Shown here: one piece after another, positions 24,633-32,365 of the stretch | How positions within the stretch are numbered: the stretch's first letter is position 1 | Layout of the letters: each line of letters begins with the position of its first letter | Assembly: GCA_041672385.1 (NCBI GenBank) | Contig: JBAYZQ010000008.1 | Location: 1-32,589 of the forward strand | Length of the DNA: 32,589 nt | Source: JBAYZQ01 sp041672385 | GTDB lineage: Bacteria; Spirochaetota; Spirochaetia; Sphaerochaetales; Sphaerochaetaceae | Reading direction: 5' to 3' | Translations under genes and position numbers: made by a program | Notes under the pieces: generated by a model | What the model was told of the DNA's origin: nothing | The model's input: only the letters and a program-made list of their open reading frames with translations | The model's database searches: none

Positions 24633-25980
24633 TTTCCAATCTCCCGACTATTTCAAGATATTCATCCAGCTCTTCTTTTGTTCTTTTTTCAGTAACTGCA
24701 ACAAGAAGGGTTTTCTCATCTTCTTTGTTCTTTGTTAGTGAATATAGCCGAACTCCGCCAAAAATACCTTTTTCTTTTAAAAGAAAAAGAAATTTTTCCA
24801 ATCTTTCAAGACTATCAAATTCTATTGGAAACTCTAAGAAAAAATCATTATTCTTAGTACTAACGAAAGACAATTTCTTAAGTCCTTCAAAAAGGTATTG
24901 GGCTTTAGCTCTACTTTGAAGTGCCGCTTCTTTCATACCCTTAAAACCAAGTTGACTTGTATAAATTACATTCATTATTGAAATTAAAGCTTCATTTGAA
25001 CAAATATTACTAGTGGCTCTTTCACGTTTAATGTGCTGTTCTCTTGCTTGAAGAGTTAAAACATAGGCTGTATTTCCTTGATTATCAAAAGTTTTTCCAA
25101 CAATTCGACCTGGAATTTTACGCATCAAAGCATCACTAACTGCCATATAACCAGCACTAGGTCCGCCAAAAGCCATTGGAACACCAAGACTTTGAGTATC
25201 ACCAATTGCAATATCGCTTCCCCACTGTCCTTGTGACTTTTGAAGAGTTAAACTAAGAGGATCACTAGAAATAGCAAATAGACCTTTAAAAGAATGAACA
25301 ATTGAACTTATCCCAGTCAAATCTTCAAAAAATCCATACTTATTTGGAGTTTGTACCATAAGACCAGCTGTTTTATTTGTAATTAAACCTTCTAAAACAT
25401 CAAAGTCACTTACTCCCTCTTTTTCGGGTAGTATTACCAAAATATTCCCAGTTCCTTTAATCCAAGTTTTTATACACTCTAGAGAAAAAGGTGAAATAGT
25501 CGAACTAACTATTATTTCATTGCAGGATCTTTTTGATGAAAGAATTAAACTTGCAGCTTCTGCTGCAGCTGAAGCTCCATCATAGAGGGTAGCATTTGAG
25601 ACTGGTAAAGAAGTAAGACTACAAATCATAGTTTGAAATTCAAAAAAAGCCTCAAGTATTCCTTGAGATATTTCAGCTTGATAAGGAGTATAACTTGTAA
25701 CAAAACCAGGCAAGGAAGAAAGTGAAGTTACTGCACTTGGAATTATGTGATCATAAACTCCAGCTCCAAGAAAAGAAACACCCTGAACATTCAACTTTGC
25801 CAGTTTTTTAACTTTCCTTATTACTTCTTCTTCGCTTAAACCTTCATCAATATTGAGAAAATCTTTTAAAAGGCAACCACCTTCTTTTAAATCCACAAAA
25901 AGTTCATCAATTGAATTGACACCAATAGCTTCCAGCATTTTTTTTTCATCGCCGAAGGTATGGGGAATATATGAATACAT
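24625..25980 (-). CDS. gcvPA: Glycine dehydrogenase (decarboxylating), subunit 1 of the P-protein
   Basis: This 451-residue subunit forms the P-protein with gcvPB but lacks the PLP lysine. It begins with the typical YIPHTFGDEKKMLEAIGV. It carries PSAVTSLSSLPGFVTSYTPYQAEISQG (81-108), ASAAAEAASL (133-142) and PMAFGGPSAGYMA, all conserved in GcvPA. C-terminal ARE QHIKRERATSNICSNEAL is another family signature. AGAGGTAG precedes ATG 25980, 8 bases after gcvH ends. The length is standard. Position between gcvH and gcvPB is the usual order for this split system. Confidence 0.95.
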   Translation of the reverse strand: MYSYIPHTFGDEKKMLEAIGVNSIDELFVDLKEGGCLLKDFLNIDEGLSEEEVIRKVKKLAKLNVQGVSFLGAGVYDHIIPSAVTSLSSLPGFVTSYTPYQAEISQGILEAFFEFQTMICSLTSLPVSNATLYDGASAAAEAASLILSSKRSCNEIIVSSTISPFSLECIKTWIKGTGNILVILPEKEGVSDFDVLEGLITNKTAGLMVQTPNKYGFFEDLTGISSIVHSFKGLFAISSDPLSLTLQKSQGQWGSDIAIGDTQSLGVPMAFGGPSAGYMAVSDALMRKIPGRIVGKTFDNQGNTAYVLTLQAREQHIKRERATSNICSNEALISIMNVIYTSQLGFKGMKEAALQSRAKAQYLFEGLKKLSFVSTKNNDFFLEFPIEFDSLERLEKFLFLLKEKGIFGGVRLYSLTKNKEDEKTLLVAVTEKRTKEELDEYLEIVGRLENE

Positions 25981-25988
25981 TTCTACCT

Positions 25989-26369
25989 CTAATCTAAAGT
26001 TTTTAAATATTCGCGGTAAGCCTCTGCATCAAGCAAATCTTCTTCCATTTTGATATCTTTCAGTTTGAAAATAAAATTACTGTAACTATCTTTATTAAGT
26101 AATTCAGGATTATCTGAAAGTTCTTCATTAACTTCACTAACAGTTCCAGATACTGGCGAGTAGATTGCACTAGCAGCCTTTACAGACTCAACATTGGCAA
26201 TTTCTTCTTTAGCACTAAATTCATCATCAACAACTGGAAGTTCTACATACACAATTTCTCCTAAAGAAGTCTGTGCATAATCAGTTATTCCTACGGTAGC
26301 TTCAGTTCCTTCGACTTTTAACCATTCGTGGTCTTTTGTATAAAGCAACCCGTCAATTATTTTACTCAT
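25989..26369 (-). CDS. gcvH: Glycine cleavage system H protein (lipoyl carrier)
   Basis: This 126-residue carrier shuttles the aminomethyl group between the P and T proteins on a lipoyl arm. The lipoylated lysine is Lys64 in NVESVKAASAIYSPVSG, at the usual position. The N-terminal GLLYTKDHEWLKVEG and VGITDYAQTSLGEIVYVELP are typical. I place the start at ATG 26369, preceded by GGAGGA; the in-frame TTG four codons earlier is part of that ribosome site. It lies between glyA and gcvPA with short gaps. No lipoyl synthase or ligase gene is in the window, so lipoylation must be encoded elsewhere. Confidence 0.95.
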   Translation of the reverse strand: MSKIIDGLLYTKDHEWLKVEGTEATVGITDYAQTSLGEIVYVELPVVDDEFSAKEEIANVESVKAASAIYSPVSGTVSEVNEELSDNPELLNKDSYSNFIFKLKDIKMEEDLLDAEAYREYLKTLD

Positions 26370-26389
26370 ATTTTCCTCCAAACAAAAAT

Positions 26390-27898
26390 CTATTTAATTT
26401 GAAAACTATCTTCTAAAAATTTTAGGTCCAATTCAGGATACAATAAAAACTTTTTTAGAAGTACATGGACTCTTTTATTTGCTTCTTCTTTAACACTTTC
26501 ATCTAACAAATATTTAACTTTGCTCGGTTCACCCGCATTTGAACCTTTGGTAAGAATTTTTGGTTTTATATTCTTTAGCACAAAAGAAATTATATCAGCA
26601 ATTTCCTTCATTTCCCTTTCGCCCATTTTGAGTGTTGTTACAGCTGGAGTTCCAATTCGAAGTCCACTAGTGTACCAAGGGCCATTCAGGTCATAAGGGA
26701 GGGCATTACGATTTAAGGTAACTCCACATTCTCTTAAAGCAGCTTCTGCTTGTTTTCCATTAATACCAAATTGTGTTACATCCACCAACATAAGATGATT
26801 ATCAGTTCCATTTGTTTGAATTTTAATTCCATCTTGCATGAAATAAGAAGCCATTGCTTTGGCATTTTTTACTATTGCTGCAGCATATTCTTGAAACTCA
26901 GGTTTCCCTGCTTCAGCCAAAGCAACTGCTTTTGCTGCCATTACATGTGGTAAAGGTCCACCTATAACCAAAGGACAACCTTTGTCCACTGATTCAGCAA
27001 ATTCTTCTTTACATAAAATCATTCCACCTCTGGGGCCACGAAGAGTTTTATGTGTTGTTGTCGTTACTACATCAGCCCATTTTACAGGATTGTATATTCC
27101 TTCAAATACCTTTCCAGCAACCAATCCACAGAAATGAGCCATATCAACCATGAAAACTGCATGGCATTTTTTAGCAATTTCACTCATCCTCTTAAAATCA
27201 ATAAGCCTTGGATAAGCGCTGTAACCGGCCAAAAGTATCAAAGGTTTGATTTCCATCGCCATTTTCTCTATTTCATCATAATCAAGAAGCCCAGTCTTCT
27301 TGTCTACTGAATAACTGTAGGCATCAAACATTTGAGCTGAAATATTCTGTCTATAACCGTGAGTTAAATGTCCACCACTATAATAATCAAGACCAAGCAA
27401 TCTCTGGTTTCCAGTCAATTTCCTAATTTCATTCCATTGATCCCTTGTTAATTTGCTTACATCAGTAATTCCCATTTTTTCAAGTGCAGGATTTTGCACC
27501 ACATGATTTATTATTGCCCAATAAGCACATAAATTAGCATCTGCTCCACTATGAGGTTGAACATAAGCATGATCAGCTTTAAACAATTTACAAGCAAGTT
27601 CATCTGCATAAGATTCTATATAGTCAACATTATCACAACCTGAATAAAATCGGTGATAAGGATAACCTTCACAATACTTGTCTGTTAACAAATTTCCCAT
27701 TGCAAACTGAACCGAAGGGCTACAATAGTTTTCACTGGCAATCAACTTTAAATAAGATCGTTGGTCTCTTAATTCACATACAATAGAACTTGCAACCTCA
27801 GGGCTAACTTCTTTTATCTTTTCTAAAGAAGCAACATAGGAAGCCATTGTAGCGTTTATCTTGCCACTTTTCAAATATTCTTCCAGTTCCTTGGACAT
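26390..27898 (-). CDS. glyA: Serine hydroxymethyltransferase, long form
   Basis: This 502-residue PLP enzyme interconverts serine and glycine with tetrahydrofolate. The PLP lysine is Lys284 in VVTTTTHKTLRGPRGG. LIASENYCSPSV (52-63), GGHLTHG (175-181) and RIGTPAVTT are conserved. It is about 80 residues longer than E. coli GlyA. About 35 extra residues (roughly 131-165) lie between the SGADAN loop and GLDYYSGGHLTHG. I recall similar insertions in treponemal and chlamydial SHMT, a recollection I cannot check. AGGAGGT precedes ATG 27898, with a promoter just upstream. As first gene of the block it is made together with the glycine cleavage proteins, which share its folate product. Confidence 0.94.
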   Translation of the reverse strand: MSKELEEYLKSGKINATMASYVASLEKIKEVSPEVASSIVCELRDQRSYLKLIASENYCSPSVQFAMGNLLTDKYCEGYPYHRFYSGCDNVDYIESYADELACKLFKADHAYVQPHSGADANLCAYWAIINHVVQNPALEKMGITDVSKLTRDQWNEIRKLTGNQRLLGLDYYSGGHLTHGYRQNISAQMFDAYSYSVDKKTGLLDYDEIEKMAMEIKPLILLAGYSAYPRLIDFKRMSEIAKKCHAVFMVDMAHFCGLVAGKVFEGIYNPVKWADVVTTTTHKTLRGPRGGMILCKEEFAESVDKGCPLVIGGPLPHVMAAKAVALAEAGKPEFQEYAAAIVKNAKAMASYFMQDGIKIQTNGTDNHLMLVDVTQFGINGKQAEAALRECGVTLNRNALPYDLNGPWYTSGLRIGTPAVTTLKMGEREMKEIADIISFVLKNIKPKILTKGSNAGEPSKVKYLLDESVKEEANKRVHVLLKKFLLYPELDLKFLEDSFQIK

Positions 27899-27922
27899 AA
27901 ATACCTCCTAAACAGTATCCCC

Positions 27923-27951
27923 ATTCTATAACTAAAATAGCGTAAATACAA
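27923..27951 (-). promoter_or_regulatory. Promoter of the glyA-gcv operon
   Basis: On the minus strand TTGTAT (27951-27946), a 17-base spacer and TAGAAT (27928-27923) are present. Transcription near 27916 would leave a leader of under 20 bases, with AGGAGGT at 27909-27903. That is too short to hold a glycine riboswitch. Confidence 0.6.
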
Positions 27952-27984
27952 TTATTTTTTCAATAAAAACTTTTTTTGAAACAA

Positions 27985-28014
27985 AATAAAATAAGTGGAT
28001 TAACTTATTTTATT
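27985..28014 (-). terminator. AT-rich intrinsic terminator after the outer-membrane protein pair
   Basis: An 11-bp perfect inverted repeat (AATAAAATAAG / CTTATTTTATT, 8-base loop) lies 33 bases past the stop of the second outer-membrane gene. On the minus strand it is followed by TTGTTT. The stem has only one G-C pair, so termination may be weak or factor-assisted. Confidence 0.5.
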
Positions 28015-28046
28015 CAAATTGTTTAAATAAAAGAAATTATAACAAA

Positions 28047-29147
28047 TTATTTAACTTTATAATTGAATATCGTAACTGTATCATCTGGATTAAATCTAAA
28101 TGAAATTGAAAAATATTCTGTGTGCTGGAAGAAAAAGTTATTATATGGAGATCTTCCATTATGATAGGTTAGTTCAATAGAAACAGTTTTAGAAAGGTTT
28201 TGGGAAATTTTAATATTATGTTCCATTTCCCAGGGGGCATTTTTGTCAAAACTAACTGAACCACCATTTTCATGATCATACTGAATTTTACCTTCTTCAT
28301 ATAAATGTAAATCATAACCAATAGTAGTATTTCCCAAAGTCTTAAATACAGGATAAGCTACCTCAATTCCAGTAGAAATTATTCTAGCATTATAAGAATC
28401 AGGATAACCAGGGTCGACAGACTGGCCTTTTAACCTCTTTAGCCAATTAGGGGCAAACATATTAGGTCGTAATGTACTAATATCTTTAGGAGGGAAATTA
28501 TACTCTACATAAACCCTTAACCAAGAATTTGGTTCAATTGAAAGACCAACAACATAATCATTCATCCTAATATACTTATAGCCCATCCAGTTTTCAACAG
28601 TTGGAATAATGCCACTTGCCTTTTTGTAAATAGCATCACCGTAATGAGTACAATAATGATGGTTTCCAACTCTCATAGACACAAAATCAGCAACTCTGAA
28701 AGAAACTCCATAAAAATAAATACCATCATAGCCATAGCTATCATTAAAATCACCTGTGTAAAATGACTGTAGTTCTGCTTGAATTGAAAAATCAATTGAT
28801 AAGGGGCTTAGCCAATGATTGAATGTGAAAGTATTTCTAGCTATTCCAATAGTCTCTCCAAGTTTAATTTCAATCATTGAATCCTTAGATGAAAAATCTC
28901 CACTAAATTTCCAAACTTTTACTTCTTGCTCTCCACTAGAAACATATGAATCTTGAAGGATTTTATCAGGGGAACCTTCAAAATAGTTTAGATAATTAAG
29001 ACTTATATCAGGTCTTACCCTATCAGCAAAATATTCTTTGTGCAGAGGATGTAAGGAAATCATATCAAATTGATAACCAAAATCTGCAAACAATTCCGTA
29101 ATAACTATCAAAAACATAACCAAACCTATTAATACTTTCTTTTTCAT
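28047..29147 (-). CDS. Outer-membrane-type protein, second of a tandem paralog pair
   Basis: This 366-residue protein has a signal peptide (MKKKVLIGLVMFLIVITELFA), so it is exported. The mature chain starts FGYQFDMISLHPLHKEYFADRVRPDISLNYL. It contains GNHHYCTHYGDAI and ends in beta-strand-like repeats closing with RFNPDDTVTIFNYKVK. The pattern resembles the DUF1207 group of beta-rich outer-membrane proteins (an N-terminal PLxxxYxADxRxxxxS segment and a C-terminal GRSP segment), but I recall this only from motif style. AGGAGA precedes ATG 29147. It lies 62 bases after its paralog and shares many blocks with it, such as PDSYNARI and APWEMEHNIKI. A terminator follows. Function is unknown. Confidence 0.72.
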   Translation of the reverse strand: MKKKVLIGLVMFLIVITELFADFGYQFDMISLHPLHKEYFADRVRPDISLNYLNYFEGSPDKILQDSYVSSGEQEVKVWKFSGDFSSKDSMIEIKLGETIGIARNTFTFNHWLSPLSIDFSIQAELQSFYTGDFNDSYGYDGIYFYGVSFRVADFVSMRVGNHHYCTHYGDAIYKKASGIIPTVENWMGYKYIRMNDYVVGLSIEPNSWLRVYVEYNFPPKDISTLRPNMFAPNWLKRLKGQSVDPGYPDSYNARIISTGIEVAYPVFKTLGNTTIGYDLHLYEEGKIQYDHENGGSVSFDKNAPWEMEHNIKISQNLSKTVSIELTYHNGRSPYNNFFFQHTEYFSISFRFNPDDTVTIFNYKVK

Positions 29148-29209
29148 AAATACATTCTCCTGAAAATCAATGAAAGAACTCTAGAACGTCTCATTAATTA
29201 ATTGGTTTT

Positions 29210-30313
29210 CTATATATCGAAAAGTGTTACTGTATCATCTGGATTAAATCTTAAACCAATTGCAATATATTGAGTATGTTGGTCAAAATTGTTATTAAAT
29301 GGAGATCTTCCATTATGATAAGCTATTTCAACAGAAACTGTTCTTGAAAGACCTTGAGCAATTTTAATATTATGTTCCATTTCCCAAGGAGCATCTTCAT
29401 CAAAAGTTATTTCACCACCATTTTCATGATCATACTTAACCTTACCCTCTTCATAAAAACGTAAATCATAACCAATTGCTGTTTTTCCCAAATTTTTAAA
29501 CAAGGAAAAAGTTAATTCTATTCCAGTGGCAACTATTCTTGCATTGTAGGAATCAGGATATTCAGGATTAATGTAAAGACCATCTCTCATTATCCAATTA
29601 GGAGCAAACATATCAGGTCTAATACTATAAATTCCTCTCGGTGGATAATCAACCTCTCCGTAAATTCTTAACCAAGAGCAAGGTTCAATTGAAATGGAAA
29701 ATAAACGTGTTTGCATTCTAACATATTTATAGGTTAACCAAAAATTATTACCATTTTGACCAAAAGTATTATTTTGAACTTGTTTAAGAATAGCATCTCC
29801 ATAATGAGAACAATAATGATGATTACCAAATCTAAATGATATAAAATCGCCAATCTTGCAGGTAAGACCATAAAAATACATTCCATCGTAACCTATATTA
29901 TCATCAAAACTTCCTCTAAAGAAAAATGAAAGAACACCTTGCATTGAAAAATCAAAAGAAATTGGACTTAGCCAACTATCAAAAGTAAAAGTATTTCTAA
30001 CTAGGCCAAAAGTTTCTCCTGTTTGTAAATTAACCATTCTATTCTTTGGTTCAATATCAGCATCAAAAGGAAAAACAACCACTTTTTGTACAGTATTATC
30101 TTTATTAAAAAAAGTATCTTGAATAATCTTATCAGGAAAACCTTCACTAAAGGACAAATAACTTATACTTAAGCCTGCCCTACCTCTATTAGCAAGATAT
30201 TCGCTATATATCGGATCCAAAGAAAGCAAATCTAGCTTATAACCAAAATCCGCAAAAACTGAAAATATAATAAAAAAACACAACAAAAAACATATAGAAA
30301 ATCGCTTTTTCAT
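29210..30313 (-). CDS. Outer-membrane-type protein, first of a tandem paralog pair
   Basis: This 367-residue exported protein has a signal peptide (MKKRFSICFLLCFFIIFSVFA) followed by FGYKLDLLSLDPIYSEYLANRGRAGLSISYL. It is a clear duplicate of the next gene: the shared blocks include GNHHYCSHYGDA, FAPNW, PDSYNARIVATGIE, APWEMEHNIKIAQ and a C-terminal FNPDDTVTLFDI. ATG 30313 is used because GGAGA lies upstream; an in-frame TTG five codons earlier belongs to that ribosome site. The beta-rich, aromatic chain suggests an outer-membrane barrel or surface protein, possibly of the DUF1207 type. The promoter cannot be fixed, but weak AT-rich -10 candidates lie within 30340-30360. Role unknown. Confidence 0.72.
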   Translation of the reverse strand: MKKRFSICFLLCFFIIFSVFADFGYKLDLLSLDPIYSEYLANRGRAGLSISYLSFSEGFPDKIIQDTFFNKDNTVQKVVVFPFDADIEPKNRMVNLQTGETFGLVRNTFTFDSWLSPISFDFSMQGVLSFFFRGSFDDNIGYDGMYFYGLTCKIGDFISFRFGNHHYCSHYGDAILKQVQNNTFGQNGNNFWLTYKYVRMQTRLFSISIEPCSWLRIYGEVDYPPRGIYSIRPDMFAPNWIMRDGLYINPEYPDSYNARIVATGIELTFSLFKNLGKTAIGYDLRFYEEGKVKYDHENGGEITFDEDAPWEMEHNIKIAQGLSRTVSVEIAYHNGRSPFNNNFDQHTQYIAIGLRFNPDDTVTLFDI

Positions 30314-30410
30314 AAATAAAGTCTCCAAGTCAAATACTTATATTTTAGTTAAATAACAGAAAATAATTGAAAAAAACTATTGTGTTCATTTATTCATGCC
30401 AAAAATTATT

Positions 30411-30562
30411 CTGAAATTTAAATTAAACTAATTTCAGATATTAAACCATGTTTTCTAATTTGTAAACTACAAATAAAATATTAAAAATTTTACTAAACTC
30501 TTAAATTTCCTTAATTTTTGCCTTAAATTAAGATTTAAGTTCAAAAAAGCAAAAAATTGCTT
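30411..30562. repeat. Cluster of four short inverted repeats in the 330-bp gap before infA
   Basis: The gap 30314-30643 holds no gene. Four hairpins lie in a row: CTGAAAT/ATTTCAG (30411-30437), ATTTGTA/TACAAAT (30458-30474), a 15-bp stem with a 3-base bulge (30500-30539) and AAGCAA/TTGCTT (30547-30562). The last, on the minus strand, is followed by six T and could act as a weak terminator. The rest is AT-rich promoter DNA. Confidence 0.45.
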
Positions 30563-30591
30563 GTTTAATGTGTTTTAGAATTGAAAAAAAG

Positions 30592-30620
30592 TTGACACAG
30601 ATTAAGCGTTAATTTATACT
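30592..30620 (+). promoter_or_regulatory. Strong sigma-70 promoter of infA
   Basis: TTGACA (30592-30597) and TATACT (30615-30620) are spaced by exactly 17 bases. The ribosome site AGGAGGG (30634-30640) lies 3 bases before ATG 30644, and the leader is about 17 bases. High expression is expected. Confidence 0.75.
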
Positions 30621-30643
30621 TTGAAAGAAATTTAGGAGGGACG

Positions 30644-30862
30644 ATGTCCAAAGAAGAAGCAATTGAAGTTGAGGGAATAGTTAAAGAATCACTCCCCAAC
30701 ACCATGTTCAAAGTAGAGCTTAAGAATGCTCACATAATTCTTGCACATATTTCAGGCAAAATGCGTAAGAATCAGATTAAAATAGTGCCTGGTGATAGAG
30801 TAAAAATTGAAATGTCACCATATGACCTAACTAAGGGTCGTATTGTTTATAGAGAGAAATAA
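30644..30862 (+). CDS. infA: Translation initiation factor IF-1
   Basis: This 72-residue OB-fold protein binds the ribosomal A site during initiation, with IF-2 and IF-3. The sequence is collinear with bacterial IF-1: an acidic start (MSKEEAIEVEGIVKESLPNTMFKVEL), then HISGKMRKNQIKIVPGDRVKIEMSPYDLTKGRIVYRE. The length is exactly typical. It stands alone with its own strong promoter and a clear intrinsic terminator. In many bacteria infA sits with ribosomal protein genes, but a separate locus is also common. The convergent aminotransferase gene ends about 70 bases downstream. Confidence 0.97.
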   Translation: MSKEEAIEVEGIVKESLPNTMFKVELKNAHIILAHISGKMRKNQIKIVPGDRVKIEMSPYDLTKGRIVYREK

Positions 30863-30887
30863 CACTTTTTTTCATGAATAAAGAGAA

Positions 30888-30924
30888 GAGACTATTGTAA
30901 TTTTTTACAATGGTTTCTTTTTTT
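30888..30924 (+). terminator. Intrinsic terminator of infA
   Basis: A 13-bp stem with G-U-type pairs (GAGACTATTGTAA / TTACAATGGTTTC) and a TTTT loop is followed directly by seven T. It lies 25 bases past the infA stop. On the other strand the tail is only partly T-rich, so it acts mainly rightward. Confidence 0.8.
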
Positions 30925-30932
30925 ATAATATT

Positions 30933-32069
30933 TTATTCAACAATCTTTTTTAAAATTTTAATAGCTTCTTGAACTTCATCTACAGTTGTATAGGGCCCTG
31001 GTGACAACCTAATTGTACCGGAAGGAAAAGTTCCCATAAATTGATGAGCAATAGGGGCACAATGAAGTCCAACTCTAGTTTCAACCCCATTATTGGCCAA
31101 TTCAGCAGCCACATCGGCATTGTCTCGTTTATTGCAGGTAATTGAAATGGCACTAGTTCTGTTGGCAGATGTACGCTTTCCATAAACTTTAATATTGTCA
31201 ATAGTTAGTAATCCTTCCAGTAATAAATCAATTACTCTATGATAGTTTTTAGTTAGTGCCTCTTTATTGTTATTAAAATCTTCAATAGCAGCTAAAAGGC
31301 CGACTATACCATCTAAATTCAAGGTTCCAGCTTCAAGATGGTCTGGAAGAAAATCTGGCATAGTAAGCTTATCACTGCTACTTCCAGTTCCACCTGCTTC
31401 TAAAGGAGGAAGAGATTTTAATAATTGTGAGGTTCCTACAATTCCTCCTATACCAGTTGGGCCTGCCAGTCCTTTGTGGCCTGTAAATGCTACTGCATCC
31501 ACACCATCAAGACTTAATGGAACAAAAGGAAGAGCTTGAGCGGTGTCAACAATTAAAAGAAGATGGCATTCATGAGCAAATTGTTTAGCAGCATTTAAAT
31601 CCTGAACAGTTCCAAATACATTAGATGCTTGTGTAATTACAAGAGCTTTAGTATTTGGTCTAATCAAATTTTTAGCTTTTGAAAATAAAGTATCTCCTTC
31701 TTTACTACAGGGTATTGTTGTGTAAGAAATACCAGAAGCAACAATTGGTCTAGCAACTGCATTGTGTTCAAGAGAGGTAATTAACACATGATCGGCTGCT
31801 TTAAATATTCCTTTAATAAGGATATTCAAAGATTGGGTCACGCCTCCTGTAAAAATAACATTTTTTATGTTATCACACTTGAATAATTTTCCCACTGCCC
31901 TTCTGCAATTCAATAACATAAGTGATGAATCCAAGGCACTTTGGTAACAGCCTCGAGATGGATTACTACCACCATTTTCCATAAAATCAACCATGGCGGG
32001 AATTACTTTTTTTGAAATAGGATAAGCAGTACTTGCATTATCGAGATAAATTCCGTGTTTTGTATACAT
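30933..32069 (-). CDS. Cysteine desulfurase family protein (class V aminotransferase)
   Basis: This 378-residue PLP protein belongs to the NifS/SufS-like family and resembles the TIGR01977-type subgroup. The start YLDNASTAYP is typical. Lys199 in FTGHKGLAGPTGIGG binds PLP, and Cys337 in RVGLHCAPIAHQ is at the position of the persulfide cysteine. It may provide sulfur from cysteine for Fe-S clusters or tRNA, or act as a selenocysteine lyase-like enzyme; no scaffold gene is adjacent to decide. I start at ATG 32069. The reading frame stays open a further 49 codons upstream, but those residues are not family-like, and an extended -10 promoter lies 6 bases before 32069 with no Shine-Dalgarno. The mRNA is probably leaderless. 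Confidence 0.85.
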   Translation of the reverse strand: MYTKHGIYLDNASTAYPISKKVIPAMVDFMENGGSNPSRGCYQSALDSSLMLLNCRRAVGKLFKCDNIKNVIFTGGVTQSLNILIKGIFKAADHVLITSLEHNAVARPIVASGISYTTIPCSKEGDTLFSKAKNLIRPNTKALVITQASNVFGTVQDLNAAKQFAHECHLLLIVDTAQALPFVPLSLDGVDAVAFTGHKGLAGPTGIGGIVGTSQLLKSLPPLEAGGTGSSSDKLTMPDFLPDHLEAGTLNLDGIVGLLAAIEDFNNNKEALTKNYHRVIDLLLEGLLTIDNIKVYGKRTSANRTSAISITCNKRDNADVAAELANNGVETRVGLHCAPIAHQFMGTFPSGTIRLSPGPYTTVDEVQEAIKILKKIVE

Positions 32070-32075
32070 GTCGAA

Positions 32076-32103
32076 AGTATAACATAGCAAAAATAGATTG
32101 CAA
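32076..32103 (-). promoter_or_regulatory. Promoter of the cysteine desulfurase family gene, probably giving a leaderless mRNA
   Basis: On the minus strand TTGCAA (32103-32098), a 16-base spacer and TATACT (32081-32076) are present. TGT before the hexamer makes an extended -10. ATG 32069 follows after 6 bases (TTCGAC), so the start of transcription should coincide with the start codon. Confidence 0.6.
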
Positions 32104-32365
32104 CAGTTTTTTGTTGAATCAATAACCAGATAGTGATATAACCTGTCTTTGACAGCAGAAGAAGAAAAAAATCCTTGTAAAGCATTGTAATATAGATATT
32201 TAAAAAGAATTTCCAATTACATAAAAGTGTAGTGTTTTTTTATATTTATATATTTATTTTTATAAAAAAAGTTTATCAGTAACTTTATCAAATTCAGTTA
32301 ATATTTTATTGTTTTATAATGAATTAAGTTTTAAATATTTTACATTTTATTGTAGGTACTTACTC
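32104..32365. other. AT-rich gap between the aminotransferase promoter and the transposase end
   Basis: I see no gene here. The stretch 32230-32330 is extremely AT-rich, with runs such as TTATATTTATATATTT. If the neighbouring transposase belongs to an insertion sequence, its left end should lie in this interval, but no terminal repeat can be recognised without the other end. Confidence 0.4.

Noticed and set aside
27899..28046. Glycine riboswitch before glyA-gcv
   Set aside because: The promoter at 27923-27951 leaves under 20 bases of leader, and the upstream bases are AT-rich with no aptamer-like conserved core.
30980..31539. Open frames opposite or inside the aminotransferase gene
   Set aside because: They lie within a well-supported gene, have no ribosome site and show no recognisable domain; they are shadows of the real coding frame.
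32070..32216. N-terminal extension of the cysteine desulfurase gene to 32216
   Set aside because: The extra 49 residues do not resemble the family start, and a promoter with its -10 box lies inside this stretch.
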